Below are positions 15,914 through 26,143 of a stretch of DNA of 64,000 nucleotides, piece by piece. Source of the DNA: Streptomyces sp. R44 (GTDB taxonomy: Bacteria > Actinomycetota > Actinomycetes > Streptomycetales > Streptomycetaceae); contig NZ_CP163444.1 in assembly GCF_041053105.1 (NCBI RefSeq), forward strand, positions 3,224,001-3,288,000, given 5' to 3'. The notes under the pieces are model-generated. The model had not been told where the DNA came from and did not search any database. It was given only the letters and a program-made list of their open reading frames with translations. The translations under genes and the position numbers were made by a program. Position 1 is the first letter of the stretch. Each line of letters starts with the position of its first letter.

Positions 15914-17161
15914 TCATCCCCTGGGCGGGGTGATCTTCACCGTCCAGACGCCGGACCCGGTGCGGTCCAGGACCTCCACGCGGACCCCCGTCCCCGGCAC
16001 GGTCAGGGTCTCGCCCTCCTCGACGGGGGCGTCCGCGAGCGGCGGGTAGACGGAGCGCTCCGCGCACGCCGCGGTGTCCGGGTGCGCGTCCACGACCTCG
16101 ACCGGGCCGTCGCCGGAGGCCGCGCCGTTGCGGACCCGGTAGACGAGGACGCCCTCGGTGCAGGTGTCGGCGTCGTTCCCGGCGCTGCCGCGGGCCTCGA
16201 TCGCGAGGACGCTGTCGGGGCCGGTGCGGACGACGGCGAGCCGGGTGCCGAGGGTGCCGCCGTCCGTCGGCGGGGCGTCGGTCGGCTCCAGGCTGACCAG
16301 GCGCGCGCCGGCGCCCTGGACGCAGGTCACCTGGGCGCGGGAGAGCCAGCCCAGCTTCCACTTGTGCCAGCCGAAGAGGTCCGGGGAGAGCCCGAACTGG
16401 CTGCCCATGACGTCCCAGTCGCCCACATGGGTGTCCCAGTCGCCCTTGCCGTCCACCGGGCGGTGGTACAGGTCGGGCAGGTCGAAGACGTGACCGGTCT
16501 CGTGCGCGAGGACGTTGCGGTCGGGCGGGTGCCGCTCGAAGACGGTGACGACGCGCTTGATCTCGGTGCCGTCGACCTCCACCGGGCGCTCCAGGTTGAC
16601 GACCTTGGTCGCGTCCGAGTCCACGCCGGGCGCGTCCGGGTCGGCGACCAGGTAGACGATGTCGTACCGGGAGAAGTCGACGTCCTTGTCGGCGGCGGAG
16701 ATCGCGTCGCGGAGGTAGGCGGCCCGCTTCCCGGCGTCCCAGTCACGCCGTATGTCGTAGTCGCCCGACTCGTGCGGCATCGGCGTCCAGTCGGCCCGGG
16801 GGTGCGCGCGCAGGCTGAAGCGCCCGTAGGAGGCGCGGTCGAAGAACTCGCTGGTGGCGGGGAAGTGGTCGGCGGCGAGTTCCGCCGGCCGGGTGAGCGG
16901 GACCGAGTCCGGGAACGACAGGAAGATCATGACCGCGTCGAGGGTCTGGTTCGGGCGCGTGTAGGAGCCGTTCCAGGTGTCGAGGCCGAGCGAGTGATGC
17001 GCGGCGGTACGGGGCAGGGCGCAGGGACTCGCCGAGGACGCGCCGACGGCGGGACCCGCGACGAGCCCGGTCGCGGCCAGGGCGGCGAGCGAGGTGAAGG
17101 CCGCCGCGCCGGCACGCAGCCGTGGGCGTTCCACTCCCCCGGGTGGCTGCTGACCCCTCAC
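15914..17161 (-). CDS. Secreted M6-family metalloprotease
   Basis: The 415-aa protein has a signal peptide (RAGAAAFTSLAALAATGLVA, ending GPAVGASSA). The zinc site HExxH lies in LAHETGHVFDLPDLYH, in which the later Asp and His are extra ligands in this family, followed by WDVMGSQFGLSPDLFGWHKW. This is the M6 (immune inhibitor A-like) pattern. It should be an extracellular neutral protease. GTG 17161 is chosen because GGAGGT lies just upstream; ATG 17227 is in frame but would bury the signal peptide. Confidence 0.87.
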   Translation of the reverse strand: MRGQQPPGGVERPRLRAGAAAFTSLAALAATGLVAGPAVGASSASPCALPRTAAHHSLGLDTWNGSYTRPNQTLDAVMIFLSFPDSVPLTRPAELAADHFPATSEFFDRASYGRFSLRAHPRADWTPMPHESGDYDIRRDWDAGKRAAYLRDAISAADKDVDFSRYDIVYLVADPDAPGVDSDATKVVNLERPVEVDGTEIKRVVTVFERHPPDRNVLAHETGHVFDLPDLYHRPVDGKGDWDTHVGDWDVMGSQFGLSPDLFGWHKWKLGWLSRAQVTCVQGAGARLVSLEPTDAPPTDGGTLGTRLAVVRTGPDSVLAIEARGSAGNDADTCTEGVLVYRVRNGAASGDGPVEVVDAHPDTAACAERSVYPPLADAPVEEGETLTVPGTGVRVEVLDRTGSGVWTVKITPPRG

Positions 17162-17515
17162 GTGGACCTCCGGATCGGGAATGCGGGACACCCCACCCAC
17201 CTTGTGATGGTTCGCGGTGTTTCGCATGTTTCCGCTGCCCCGGTCGGGTGAGGGCCCGCCATCGGGTCGACGCGACACGAGCGCGCTTCAGCTCACGGAA
17301 AGTCACATTCGGTCAGGCCCTCGACGGCCCGTGTCAGACCCGTGCAGAAACGATCGGGCGGGCTTGTGCGGTGGGCGGCCTCACAGCAGCCGGGCCCCGT
17401 CACCGAGGCCTCGGAGCTGGAACGCTCCCCCGGCTGGCTCTATGATCGGCTCACTCTTCCTTGGCCGACCATCCCGACCACATGTGACCGGCCCGACTGC
17501 ACACGGGAGCGAGCG

Positions 17516-19390
17516 GTGAGCGGAACCCCCGAAGGACCGGTGCACCCAGAACCGGCGGAGACACACACGGCCGAACCCGCACTCACGGAGCGTCACCTCG
17601 CGCGCCGGGCGGCCGAACTCAGCGACTGCCGCGCCGCCTTCCGGGTCGCCCAGCTCGCCATGGCCGTCGTCGACGAGAACGGCGTCGTCGTCCTCGCCAA
17701 CGACTCCTTCGGCACCCTCCTCGGCAGCGAACCCGCGGCGCTCCGGGAGCAGGCCGCGGCCGACCTCGTCGACCTCGCCTCCGACGGACGCACCTGGCAC
17801 GCCTACCGCGAGGTGCTCGGCGGCCGCCGCTCCCGCTTCCGCTGCACCCGCCGCCTCAAACACGCCGACGGGCGCTCGCTGTGGGCCGAGGTCACCGTCG
17901 CCCCCGTGCCCGACAGCCGGCGCGTCCTGCTGTCCATCGCGGACATCAGCGACCGGCGCGAGCTCCACGCCCGGCTGCGCCACCTCCAGATGCACGACCC
18001 GGTGACCCGGCTGCCCAACCGGGCGCTGTTCTTCGAGCGCCTCTCCGCCGCCCTGGAGGCCGCGGCCCAGGACGCCGCGCACGCCGAACCGGTGGTCCCG
18101 TCACATGAATCGCATGAGTCGTACGAGTCGTACGGCTATGGCAGAACAGGGCGGATCGGCCTCTGCTATCTGGACCTCGACGGCTTCAAGGCGGTCAACG
18201 ACACCCTCGGCCACCGGGTCGGCGACCGGCTCCTGGCCGCCGTCGCCACCCGCCTGACGGAGTGCGCGGACAGCGACGGCTACACCCGCAACGGCGGCCA
18301 CCTCGTGGCGCGGCTCGGCGGCGACGAGTTCGCGATCCTCGTCGAGGACTCCACCGGCACGGAACAACTGGCCGACCTGGCCCGCTCGGTGCTCGACGCC
18401 CTCCAGCGCCCCTTCGACCTGGGCGGACAGCGGCTCTCGGTCTCCGCCTCCATCGGCGTGGTCGAGCGCGCGGCGCCCGGGACGACGGCGACCGCCCTCA
18501 TGCAGGCCGCGGACACCACGCTGTACTGGGCGAAGGCGGACGGCAAGGCCCGCTGGACGCTCTTCGACCCCGAGCGCAACGCCCACCGGATGACCCGGCA
18601 GGCGCTCTCCTCCACCCTGCGTCCGGCCGTGGAGCGCGGGGAGTTCGCCCTGGAGTACCAGCCGCTCGTGGACCTGACCGACGGGGCGGTGCGCGGGGTG
18701 GAGGCGCTGGTGCGCTGGAACCACCCGCAGTTCGGCTCGCTCGCGCCGAATCGGTTCATCGGGATCGCCGAGGAGGACGGCTCCATCGTGGAGCTGGGGC
18801 GATGGGTGCTCGACACCGCCTGCCGGCAGGCCCGGCAGTGGCAGAAGGACCATCCGCGGGAGCGCCCCCTCTTCGTCAGCGTCAACGTGGCGGTCCGTCA
18901 GGTCTGGGACTCCGACCTGGTCGCGGACGTGGCCGGCATCCTCGCGGAGACCGGCCTCGCACCGCACCTGCTCCAGCTGGAGCTGACCGAGTCCGCCGTG
19001 ATGGGCTCGAACGGCCGGCCGCTCCAGGCGCTCCAGGCGCTGAGCGACATGGGCGTGCGGATCGCGATCGACGACTTCGGCACCGGCTACTCGAACCTCG
19101 CCTATCTGAGCCGGCTGCCGGTCTCCGTGCTCAAGCTGGACGGCTCCTTCGTCCGCGGCTTCCAGGACGAGGAGCACGCCAACCCGGCGGACGAACTGAT
19201 CGTCGAGGCGCTCGTGCACCTCGCGCACCGGCTCGGCCTCACCGTGACCGCCGAGTGCGTCGAGACGGCCGGGCAGGCCAGCCGGCTGCGGCGGATCGGC
19301 TGCGACACCGGGCAGGGCTGGCTGTACTCGCGGGCGGTGGCCCCGGACCGTATCGCCGAACTGATCGGCACGGAGCCGCTGCCGGTGTAG
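17516..19390 (+). CDS. PAS-GGDEF-EAL cyclic-di-GMP protein
   Basis: The 624-aa protein has a PAS domain (about 50-155, AVVDENGVVVLANDSF), a GGDEF domain with intact RLGGDEF, and an EAL domain with EALVRW, NVAVRQ, ELTESAV, IDDFGTGYSNL, KLDGSF and AECVETAGQ. Both a diguanylate cyclase and a phosphodiesterase look active. The product-inhibition RxxD site before GGDEF is missing. In Streptomyces such proteins tune c-di-GMP for the BldD-controlled developmental switch. A short repetitive SHESHESYESYGYG lies between the PAS and GGDEF domains. GTG 17516 follows GGGAG. I do not assign a Cdg/Rmd name from the architecture alone. Confidence 0.9.
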   Translation: MSGTPEGPVHPEPAETHTAEPALTERHLARRAAELSDCRAAFRVAQLAMAVVDENGVVVLANDSFGTLLGSEPAALREQAAADLVDLASDGRTWHAYREVLGGRRSRFRCTRRLKHADGRSLWAEVTVAPVPDSRRVLLSIADISDRRELHARLRHLQMHDPVTRLPNRALFFERLSAALEAAAQDAAHAEPVVPSHESHESYESYGYGRTGRIGLCYLDLDGFKAVNDTLGHRVGDRLLAAVATRLTECADSDGYTRNGGHLVARLGGDEFAILVEDSTGTEQLADLARSVLDALQRPFDLGGQRLSVSASIGVVERAAPGTTATALMQAADTTLYWAKADGKARWTLFDPERNAHRMTRQALSSTLRPAVERGEFALEYQPLVDLTDGAVRGVEALVRWNHPQFGSLAPNRFIGIAEEDGSIVELGRWVLDTACRQARQWQKDHPRERPLFVSVNVAVRQVWDSDLVADVAGILAETGLAPHLLQLELTESAVMGSNGRPLQALQALSDMGVRIAIDDFGTGYSNLAYLSRLPVSVLKLDGSFVRGFQDEEHANPADELIVEALVHLAHRLGLTVTAECVETAGQASRLRRIGCDTGQGWLYSRAVAPDRIAELIGTEPLPV

Positions 19391-19412
19391 TGCGTACGCG
19401 CACGGGCATGGA

Positions 19413-19451
19413 ACTGCCCCCGGCCGGAGGGACATACCGGGCGGGGGCAGT
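19413..19451. terminator. Bidirectional terminator between convergent genes
   Basis: ACTGCCCCCGGCC pairs with GGGCGGGGGCAGT around a GGAGGGACATACC loop. It sits between the convergent GGDEF-EAL gene and chitinase gene, so it can serve both. Confidence 0.65.
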
Positions 19452-19471
19452 GGTTCATGCAGAGCGGTGGA

Positions 19472-21178
<1,707 letters not shown>

Positions 21179-21250
21179 GTGCTGCCTCCGAGAGGGGGTG
21201 GCGGTACGGAAGTTGGAGCAGTGATATCCGCCGCATGAACAGCGCGTCAA

Positions 21251-21280
21251 TGGTCTGAACCAGATTGAGGACTAGACCAA
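21251..21280. promoter_or_regulatory. DasR-type (dre) operator pair upstream of chitinase
   Basis: TGGTCTGAACCA at 21251-21262 and, on the minus strand, TTGGTCTAGTCC at 21269-21280 both approximate the dre half-palindrome TGGTCTAGACCA. They lie 73-102 bp before the chitinase GTG. Paired 12-bp elements are a known hallmark of Streptomyces chitinase promoters. From knowledge of that family I infer control by DasR and glucosamine signals. Confidence 0.72.
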
Positions 21281-21424
21281 TTTGGTGGAGAAAGCCCTTG
21301 TCAGAGCCGTGAAGCACAAAACGGAACCGCCCGCCACCATCGGTGACGAGCGGTTTAAGGTTCGCTTAGGGCGAGGCCGGTGGTTCGTTCGGGAGTGAAC
21401 CAACCGGCCCTCGAAATCAGGGTT

Positions 21425-22516
21425 TCACAGGGCGGGAACCTCAGGGAGGTCCCCGAGATCCGGAAGCTCGTACGCGTCGGCGATCAGCTCGTAGCTCCGC
21501 ACCCGCTCCGCGCCGCCGTGCCCGTTGGCCGTGATCATCAGCTCGTCCGCGCCCGTCCGCTTCCGCAGGTCGTCCAGGCCGGTACGGACCTCGTCCGGGG
21601 TGCCGTACACGATGTTCGCGAGCCAGCCGTCCACGAACTCCCGCTCGGCGGGGCTGAATCCGTACGCCTCCGCCTCCTCGGGCGTCGGCACCAGACCGGG
21701 CCGCCCGGTCCGCAGCCGCAGCATCGCGAGCGCGCCGGCGAGGACCTGGCGGCGGGCCTGGGCCGCCTCCTCGGCGGCGAAGGCCGAGACGCCGATCATC
21801 GCGTACGGGGCGTCGAGGACCTCCGAGGGCCGGAACGAGTCCCGGTAGAGGTCGAGCGCCGGGATCGTGTTCCTGGCCGAGAAGTGATGGGCGAAGGCGA
21901 AGGGCAGCCCGAGCAGGCCCGCGAGGCGGGCGCTGAAGCCGGAGGAGCCGAGCAGCCAGACCGGCGGGCGTCCCTTCGGGCCCTGCACCGGTCCCGGCAC
22001 GGCGTGGATCCGGGCGTACGGATGCCCGTCCGGGAAGTCGTCGTCCAGGAACCGGGTCAGCTCGGCCAGCTGCTCGGGAAAGTCGTCGGCGCCTTCGTCG
22101 AGCGTGTCGCTGCGGCGCAGGGCGGCGGCCGTGGCCCCGTCGGTGCCGGGCGCGCGGCCGAGACCGAGGTCGATCCGGCCCGGCGCGAAGGCCTCCAGGG
22201 TGCCGAACTGCTCGGCCACGACGAGCGGGGCGTGGTTGGGCAGCATGACGCCGCCCGAGCCGAGCCGGATGCGGCGGGTGTGCGCCGCGAGGTGGGCGAG
22301 GATCACGGCCGGGGAGGAGGAGGCGACCCCGGGCATGGAGTGGTGCTCGGCCACCCAGTGCCGGTGGAAGCCGCGCCGCTCGGCGAGCCGGCTCAGCTCG
22401 ACGCTGGTGGCGAGCGCCTGGGTCGCGGTCCGCCCGCTGCCGACGGTCACCAGGTCCAGTACGGACAGCGGTACGGGCGCGGTCCCCCGCGCCTCTCCTC
22501 GAATAGCGTCGGTCAC
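21425..22516 (-). CDS. LLM-class (luciferase-like) flavin oxidoreductase
   Basis: The 363-aa protein shows the bacterial luciferase-like barrel: LSVLDLVTVGSGRT start, HRHWVAEHHSMPGVASSSPA, GSGGVMLPNHAPLVVAEQFG and RIDLGLGRAPGTD. This is the MsnO8/YhbW-type single-component group, using FMNH2 and oxygen or F420. The substrate is not evident. GTG 22516 is supported by GAGGAGGG. It is divergent from the IclR regulator at 22832; a link is possible but not shown. Confidence 0.88.
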   Translation of the reverse strand: MTDAIRGEARGTAPVPLSVLDLVTVGSGRTATQALATSVELSRLAERRGFHRHWVAEHHSMPGVASSSPAVILAHLAAHTRRIRLGSGGVMLPNHAPLVVAEQFGTLEAFAPGRIDLGLGRAPGTDGATAAALRRSDTLDEGADDFPEQLAELTRFLDDDFPDGHPYARIHAVPGPVQGPKGRPPVWLLGSSGFSARLAGLLGLPFAFAHHFSARNTIPALDLYRDSFRPSEVLDAPYAMIGVSAFAAEEAAQARRQVLAGALAMLRLRTGRPGLVPTPEEAEAYGFSPAEREFVDGWLANIVYGTPDEVRTGLDDLRKRTGADELMITANGHGGAERVRSYELIADAYELPDLGDLPEVPAL

Positions 22517-22831
22517 CGTCGGAGCCCTCCTCGGCACACGTACAGATACATCCATGCCGTAACAGGAGGGTGTCTCCGCTTATTCCGCCCTCCGCGCGGC
22601 GAAAATTTCTCCCCCCGCCCGATGGCCGAACACCGACGCCGGGCACCCCGGCGCACGCCCCTGACCTGAGGCTCTGCGCACCACCCATGACGTGGGCATA
22701 TGCCAGAGTGGCGAAGCCCAGCCCAGAGGCCCGGACCTCCGCATCATTCTCGCCAACAGCCGCCCCGTAAACGGTCCTTGGCGGCTATCGTGGTACGAAA
22801 GCTTGCGGTCACAACCTGGTAGGGGGAAACC
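22517..22831. other. Divergent spacer of about 315 bp
   Basis: This region lies between the LLM gene and the IclR gene. It has a run of A+T-richer sequence near the IclR side (TATCGTGGTACGAAAGCTTG) that could hold the IclR promoter. A GGCATATGCC palindrome lies at about 22697-22706, matching the core of the hairpin at 15012. I see no gene in it. Confidence 0.5.
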
Positions 22832-23590
22832 GTGGCGCTGAAGCCCGAGCCCACCGCGCCGTTCCACTCGGTGCAGTACGCCCTTCGCGTCCTCGAGACG
22901 GTCTCACGGCACGGTGGCGGAGTGACAGACGTCCAGATCGCGCGCGAGACCGGCCTGCCCGTCGCCCACCTGTCCTCACTGCTCCTCATGCTCCGCCGCG
23001 AGGGGTACGTCGAGCAGGTCGCCGACGGCGCGTACGTGATCGGGGACTCCCTCGTCCTCCTCGGCTCCGGCCTGACCCGCCGCGAAGCCCTGGAGGCCAA
23101 GCTCCAGGAGACCCTGACCGAGCTCCGCGACTCCGTCGGCGCGGCGGTCTACATCAGCCGGTACATCGACGGCGAGGTGAAGATCACCCAGTTCGCCGAC
23201 GGCCCGCGCACGCCCAAGGTCAACGAGTGGGTGGACTTCCGTTCGGCCGCGCACGCCAGCGCGGTCGGCAAGTGTCTCCTCACCCAGCTCGACCAGAACG
23301 GCCGCCGGGACCATCTCTCCCGGCACAAGATCGCCCGGCTGACCTCCCGGACGATCACCAGTGAGCGGATCCTCTTCTCCAAGCTCGACAGCCAGCCGGC
23401 CACCGTCCCCGTGCTCGACCTCCAGGAGTACGCGGTGGGCACGGTCTGCGCGGCCGTCCCGCTGACGGCGGGCTCGGCCGTGGGCTGCCTGGCGCTCTCC
23501 CTGCCGATCGAGCACGCCCACCGGCTGCGCGCGGCGGCCGACACGCTGAACCGGCGAGCCGCTCCGGTGGTGCTGTCGCTGGCGATCTGA
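22832..23590 (+). CDS. IclR-family transcriptional regulator
   Basis: The 252-aa protein has an N-terminal winged HTH (ALRVLETVSRHGGGVTDVQI, ARETGLPVAHLSSLLLMLRR). The IclR effector domain contains VNEWVDFRSAAHASAVGKCL and LDLQEYAVGTVCAAVP. It is the type conserved throughout Streptomyces. The ligand and targets are not known to me. GTG 22832 is preceded by AGGGGGAAA. It is divergent from the LLM oxidoreductase. Confidence 0.93.
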   Translation: MALKPEPTAPFHSVQYALRVLETVSRHGGGVTDVQIARETGLPVAHLSSLLLMLRREGYVEQVADGAYVIGDSLVLLGSGLTRREALEAKLQETLTELRDSVGAAVYISRYIDGEVKITQFADGPRTPKVNEWVDFRSAAHASAVGKCLLTQLDQNGRRDHLSRHKIARLTSRTITSERILFSKLDSQPATVPVLDLQEYAVGTVCAAVPLTAGSAVGCLALSLPIEHAHRLRAAADTLNRRAAPVVLSLAI

Positions 23591-23665
23591 GGCGCCCGGA
23601 GAGGGGTCCCGGCGGGGTGGTCGGAAGCACCCCTCGGGACCAGGTAGTATTTTCTCTGTCAGCAG

Positions 23666-23739
23666 GCGCCGCTAGCTCAGTTGGTTAGAGCAGCTGACTC
23701 TTAATCAGCGGGTCCGGGGTTCGAGTCCCTGGCGGCGCA
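23666..23739 (+). tRNA. tRNA-Lys(CUU), copy 2
   Basis: This copy is identical to copy 1, with the same CUU anticodon and acceptor pairs. The upstream TAGTAT (23646-23651) resembles a -10, and GGTCGGAAGCACCCCTCGGG before it matches the sequence ahead of copy 3, so the promoters are duplicates. A hairpin follows at 23747. Confidence 0.97.
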
Positions 23740-23746
23740 CAGACAG

Positions 23747-23778
23747 AGAAGGCCCCTCACTTCGGTGGGGGGCCTTCT
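23747..23778. terminator. Terminator of tRNA-Lys copy 2
   Basis: AGAAGGCCCC pairs with GGGGCCTTCT around a TCACTTCGGTGG loop. It ends the tRNA transcript and lies 17 bp before the stop of the convergent response-regulator gene, so it may act in both directions. Confidence 0.75.
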
Positions 23779-23794
23779 TGTATGGGTCGTGCCC

Positions 23795-24457
23795 TCATGC
23801 CCTGAGGTAGGTCAGGACAGCCAGGACCCGGCGGTGGGTGTCCTCGGCCGGGGGCAGGTCCAGCTTCGCCAGGATGTTGCCGATGTGCTTGCCGACGGCG
23901 GCCTCCGTCACGACGAGACGGCGGGCGATCGCCCCGTTGGAATGGCCCTCCGCGACCAGGCCCAGGACCTCCCGCTCGCGCGGGGTCAGCGCCTCCAGGG
24001 GGTCCCGGTGCCGGCGGAACAGCTGCCGTACGACCTCCGGATCGACGACCGTGCCGCCGTCCGCGACCCGGGCCAGGGCGTCCGCGAACTCCTCCACCTG
24101 CCCGACCCGGTCCTTCAGGAGATAGCCGACGCCGGTGCCGTCGCCCGCGTCGAGGAGATCGGCGGCGTAGCTGCGCTGCACGTACTGGCTGAGGACCAGG
24201 ACCGGCAGGGCCGGCCGCTCGGCACGGAGCGCGACCGCCGCGCGCAGGCCCTCGTCCTGGAAACCGGGCGGCATCCGTACGTCCGTCACGACGACGTCCG
24301 GGTCGTGGGCGGCGACCGCCTCGCGCAGGCCGTCGGCGTCACCGACGGCGGCGACGACCTCGTGTCCGAAGCGGGCGAGGAGGCCGATCAGCCCTTCCCG
24401 GAGGAGGACGCTGTCCTCGGCGAGGACGACGCGGAGCTTTCGGACAGTGCGGGACAC
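23795..24457 (-). CDS. LuxR/NarL-family response regulator
   Basis: The 220-aa protein has a receiver domain (LRVVLAEDSVLLREGL, phospho-Asp in DVVVTDVRMPP, Lys in GYLLKDRV) and a LuxR-type HTH (LTPREREVLGLVAEGHSNGA, VTEAAVGKHIGNILAKL). Its first 70 bp overlap the 3' end of the kinase gene, so the two are strongly coupled and the kinase is its partner. Confidence 0.95.
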   Translation of the reverse strand: MSRTVRKLRVVLAEDSVLLREGLIGLLARFGHEVVAAVGDADGLREAVAAHDPDVVVTDVRMPPGFQDEGLRAAVALRAERPALPVLVLSQYVQRSYAADLLDAGDGTGVGYLLKDRVGQVEEFADALARVADGGTVVDPEVVRQLFRRHRDPLEALTPREREVLGLVAEGHSNGAIARRLVVTEAAVGKHIGNILAKLDLPPAEDTHRRVLAVLTYLRA

Positions 24458-25695
24458 GGGATCTCCACTCGCAGGAGGGTCGGCCCGCCCGGCGGGCTCA
24501 TGATCGTCAGTGTGCCATCGAGGACGGCGATCCGGTCGGCGAGTCCGGTGAGGCCCGAGCCGCGGGCCGGGTCGGCGCCCCCGCGACCGTCGTCCTCGAC
24601 GTCGAGCCGCAGGACGCCGTTCCTGTGCCGGGCGGTGAGCCGCGCCCGGCGGGCGCCGCTGTGCTTGCCGATGTTGGCGAGGGCCTCGCAGCCGGTGAAG
24701 TACGCGGCACTCTCGACGGCGCGGGGCAGCCGGGGCAGCGCGTCGGCGTCGGTGTCGACGGGGACGGCGGAGCGGTCGGCGGCGTCGGCGAGCGCCGGGC
24801 CGAGCCCGTAGTCGGCGAGGACCTGGGGGTGGATGCCGTGGATCAGCTCCCGCAGCTCGGTGAGGACCTGCCCGGCCTCCGCGTGGGCCTTCGCCAACTG
24901 CTCGGCGAGCGGGCCGCCCGGCAGGGCGTCGAGGCGGGCCAGGCCCAGGGTCATGGTGAGGGCGACGAGGCGCTGCTGGGCCCCGTCGTGCAGATCGCGC
25001 TCGATGCGTCGCCGCTCGGCCTCGAAGGCGTCGACGAGCCGGGCGCGGGAGGCGATGACCTCACCGATGCCGTCCTCCCGCTCGCTCTCGCGGGGAGTGA
25101 GCACGGCCCGGGCCAGGGCGGCGCGGGCACCGGCGACGGCGGCCAGCGGGTAGGCGAGGGCGACGAGGAGGACGGCGCCGAGGAGGGCGGCGGCGAGGGC
25201 CTCCGGATACGAGCTGACCAGGTACGCCTTGACGACCTTGGCCTCGTGGCCGTCCGCGGCCAGCTGGAAGGGGGCGCTGAGGAGCGCGAGGGGCAGGCCG
25301 ATGCCGACGGCGAGGGCGAGGAGGTCGAGCGGCCACAGGACGGTGGCGAGCAGCAGGGCGTACGCGAACTCCCGCCAGGTGGCCTGCTCCGCCGCCCGGG
25401 TCCGGAACCAGGCGGCGAGGCCGGGGGCGGCGGGGACGCGGTGCGGGTCGGGGAGGGGGTCGAGGTCGACGATCCTCGTCCGGAGGCGCTCGATCCGCCC
25501 GAGGGCGATGCCGGAGAGCAGGAGCAGCGGCAGCCCGACGAGGAACAGGGAGAACACCCCGAGCACCAGGAACACGAATCCGGCCGCGGCCCCGAGGGCC
25601 CCGCCGGACGCGAGATACCCGACGGCCCGCCAGGGCCAGGGTCCGAGGAGGAAACGGGGGCGGGTGAGGGCCTGCCAGGAGGTACGGGGGTCCAT
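24388..25695 (-). CDS. Sensor histidine kinase, NarL-system type
   Basis: The 435-aa protein has four or more membrane helices in the first 190 residues, including a long hydrophobic pair near 25-60. The cytoplasmic HisKA_3 box is RRIERDLHDGAQQRLVAL, and an HATPase_c domain (GCEALANIGKHSGA, DDGRGG, SGLTGLADRI) completes it. The sensor is embedded in the membrane, as in envelope-stress kinases such as VraS/LiaS. It starts at ATG 25695, not the TTG at 25704. The C-terminal SSS-rich tail is encoded in the overlap with the regulator gene. Confidence 0.93.
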   Translation of the reverse strand: MDPRTSWQALTRPRFLLGPWPWRAVGYLASGGALGAAAGFVFLVLGVFSLFLVGLPLLLLSGIALGRIERLRTRIVDLDPLPDPHRVPAAPGLAAWFRTRAAEQATWREFAYALLLATVLWPLDLLALAVGIGLPLALLSAPFQLAADGHEAKVVKAYLVSSYPEALAAALLGAVLLVALAYPLAAVAGARAALARAVLTPRESEREDGIGEVIASRARLVDAFEAERRRIERDLHDGAQQRLVALTMTLGLARLDALPGGPLAEQLAKAHAEAGQVLTELRELIHGIHPQVLADYGLGPALADAADRSAVPVDTDADALPRLPRAVESAAYFTGCEALANIGKHSGARRARLTARHRNGVLRLDVEDDGRGGADPARGSGLTGLADRIAVLDGTLTIMSPPGGPTLLRVEIPCPALSESSASSSPRTASSSGKG

Positions 25696-25773
25696 GGGGG
25701 CCAACGGTAGGGCGGGGGCGGTGGGGGGACCAGGGCGCTACCGGGCGTGCGAGCGGTATGGCTGGACCTACCG

Positions 25774-26135
25774 GGGAGGCGCCCCGTTGTGGGCGGTCGC
25801 TCCGCCGGGGCGGTGCCCACCCCGTTGCGGGCGGTCGCTCCGCAGGGGCGGTGCCCACCCACCCCGTTGTGGGCATGCGTTCCGCCGGGGCGGAACGGGT
25901 GGGCACAACGGAACGGCGCCTTGCCGGCGCCAGAGGCTTACGCGCCTGAACCCGCACCACGTCGTGCGCCGCGCATCGGGTGCGGGTCCAGGCTCGGAAC
26001 GCGGAGGCGCCGCTGGGCGCGCCGTCCCGTGTGCCCACCCGTCCCGCCCTGCGGGACGATTGCCCACACGGGCGCGTGGGCGACGTCCACCCGGGCGTGG
26101 GCCCACACGGCGGTGGGCGACGTGCACACGGGCGT
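25774..26135. repeat. Cluster of GTTGTGGGC / GTGGGCACAAC repeats
   Basis: The 448-bp space between two minus-strand genes holds several degenerate copies of a short element with CCGTTGTGGGC, TTCCGCCGGGGCGGAA and GGGTGGGCACAAC. The full 46-bp form is at 25864-25909. Partial copies occur at about 25784-25850, where they carry GTCGCTCCGCCGGGGCGGTG. Related GTGGGCGACGTCCAC and GTGGGCACAC-type variants continue to 26135. Arms such as TTCCGCC/GGCGGAA make hairpins. No gene is seen here. The element recurs at 39466-39511. Confidence 0.72.
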
Positions 26136-26143
26136 GGGCGGGG

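Noticed and set aside
25774..26135. CRISPR array
   Set aside because: The repeats are degenerate, unevenly spaced and have no distinct spacers; no cas genes are near.
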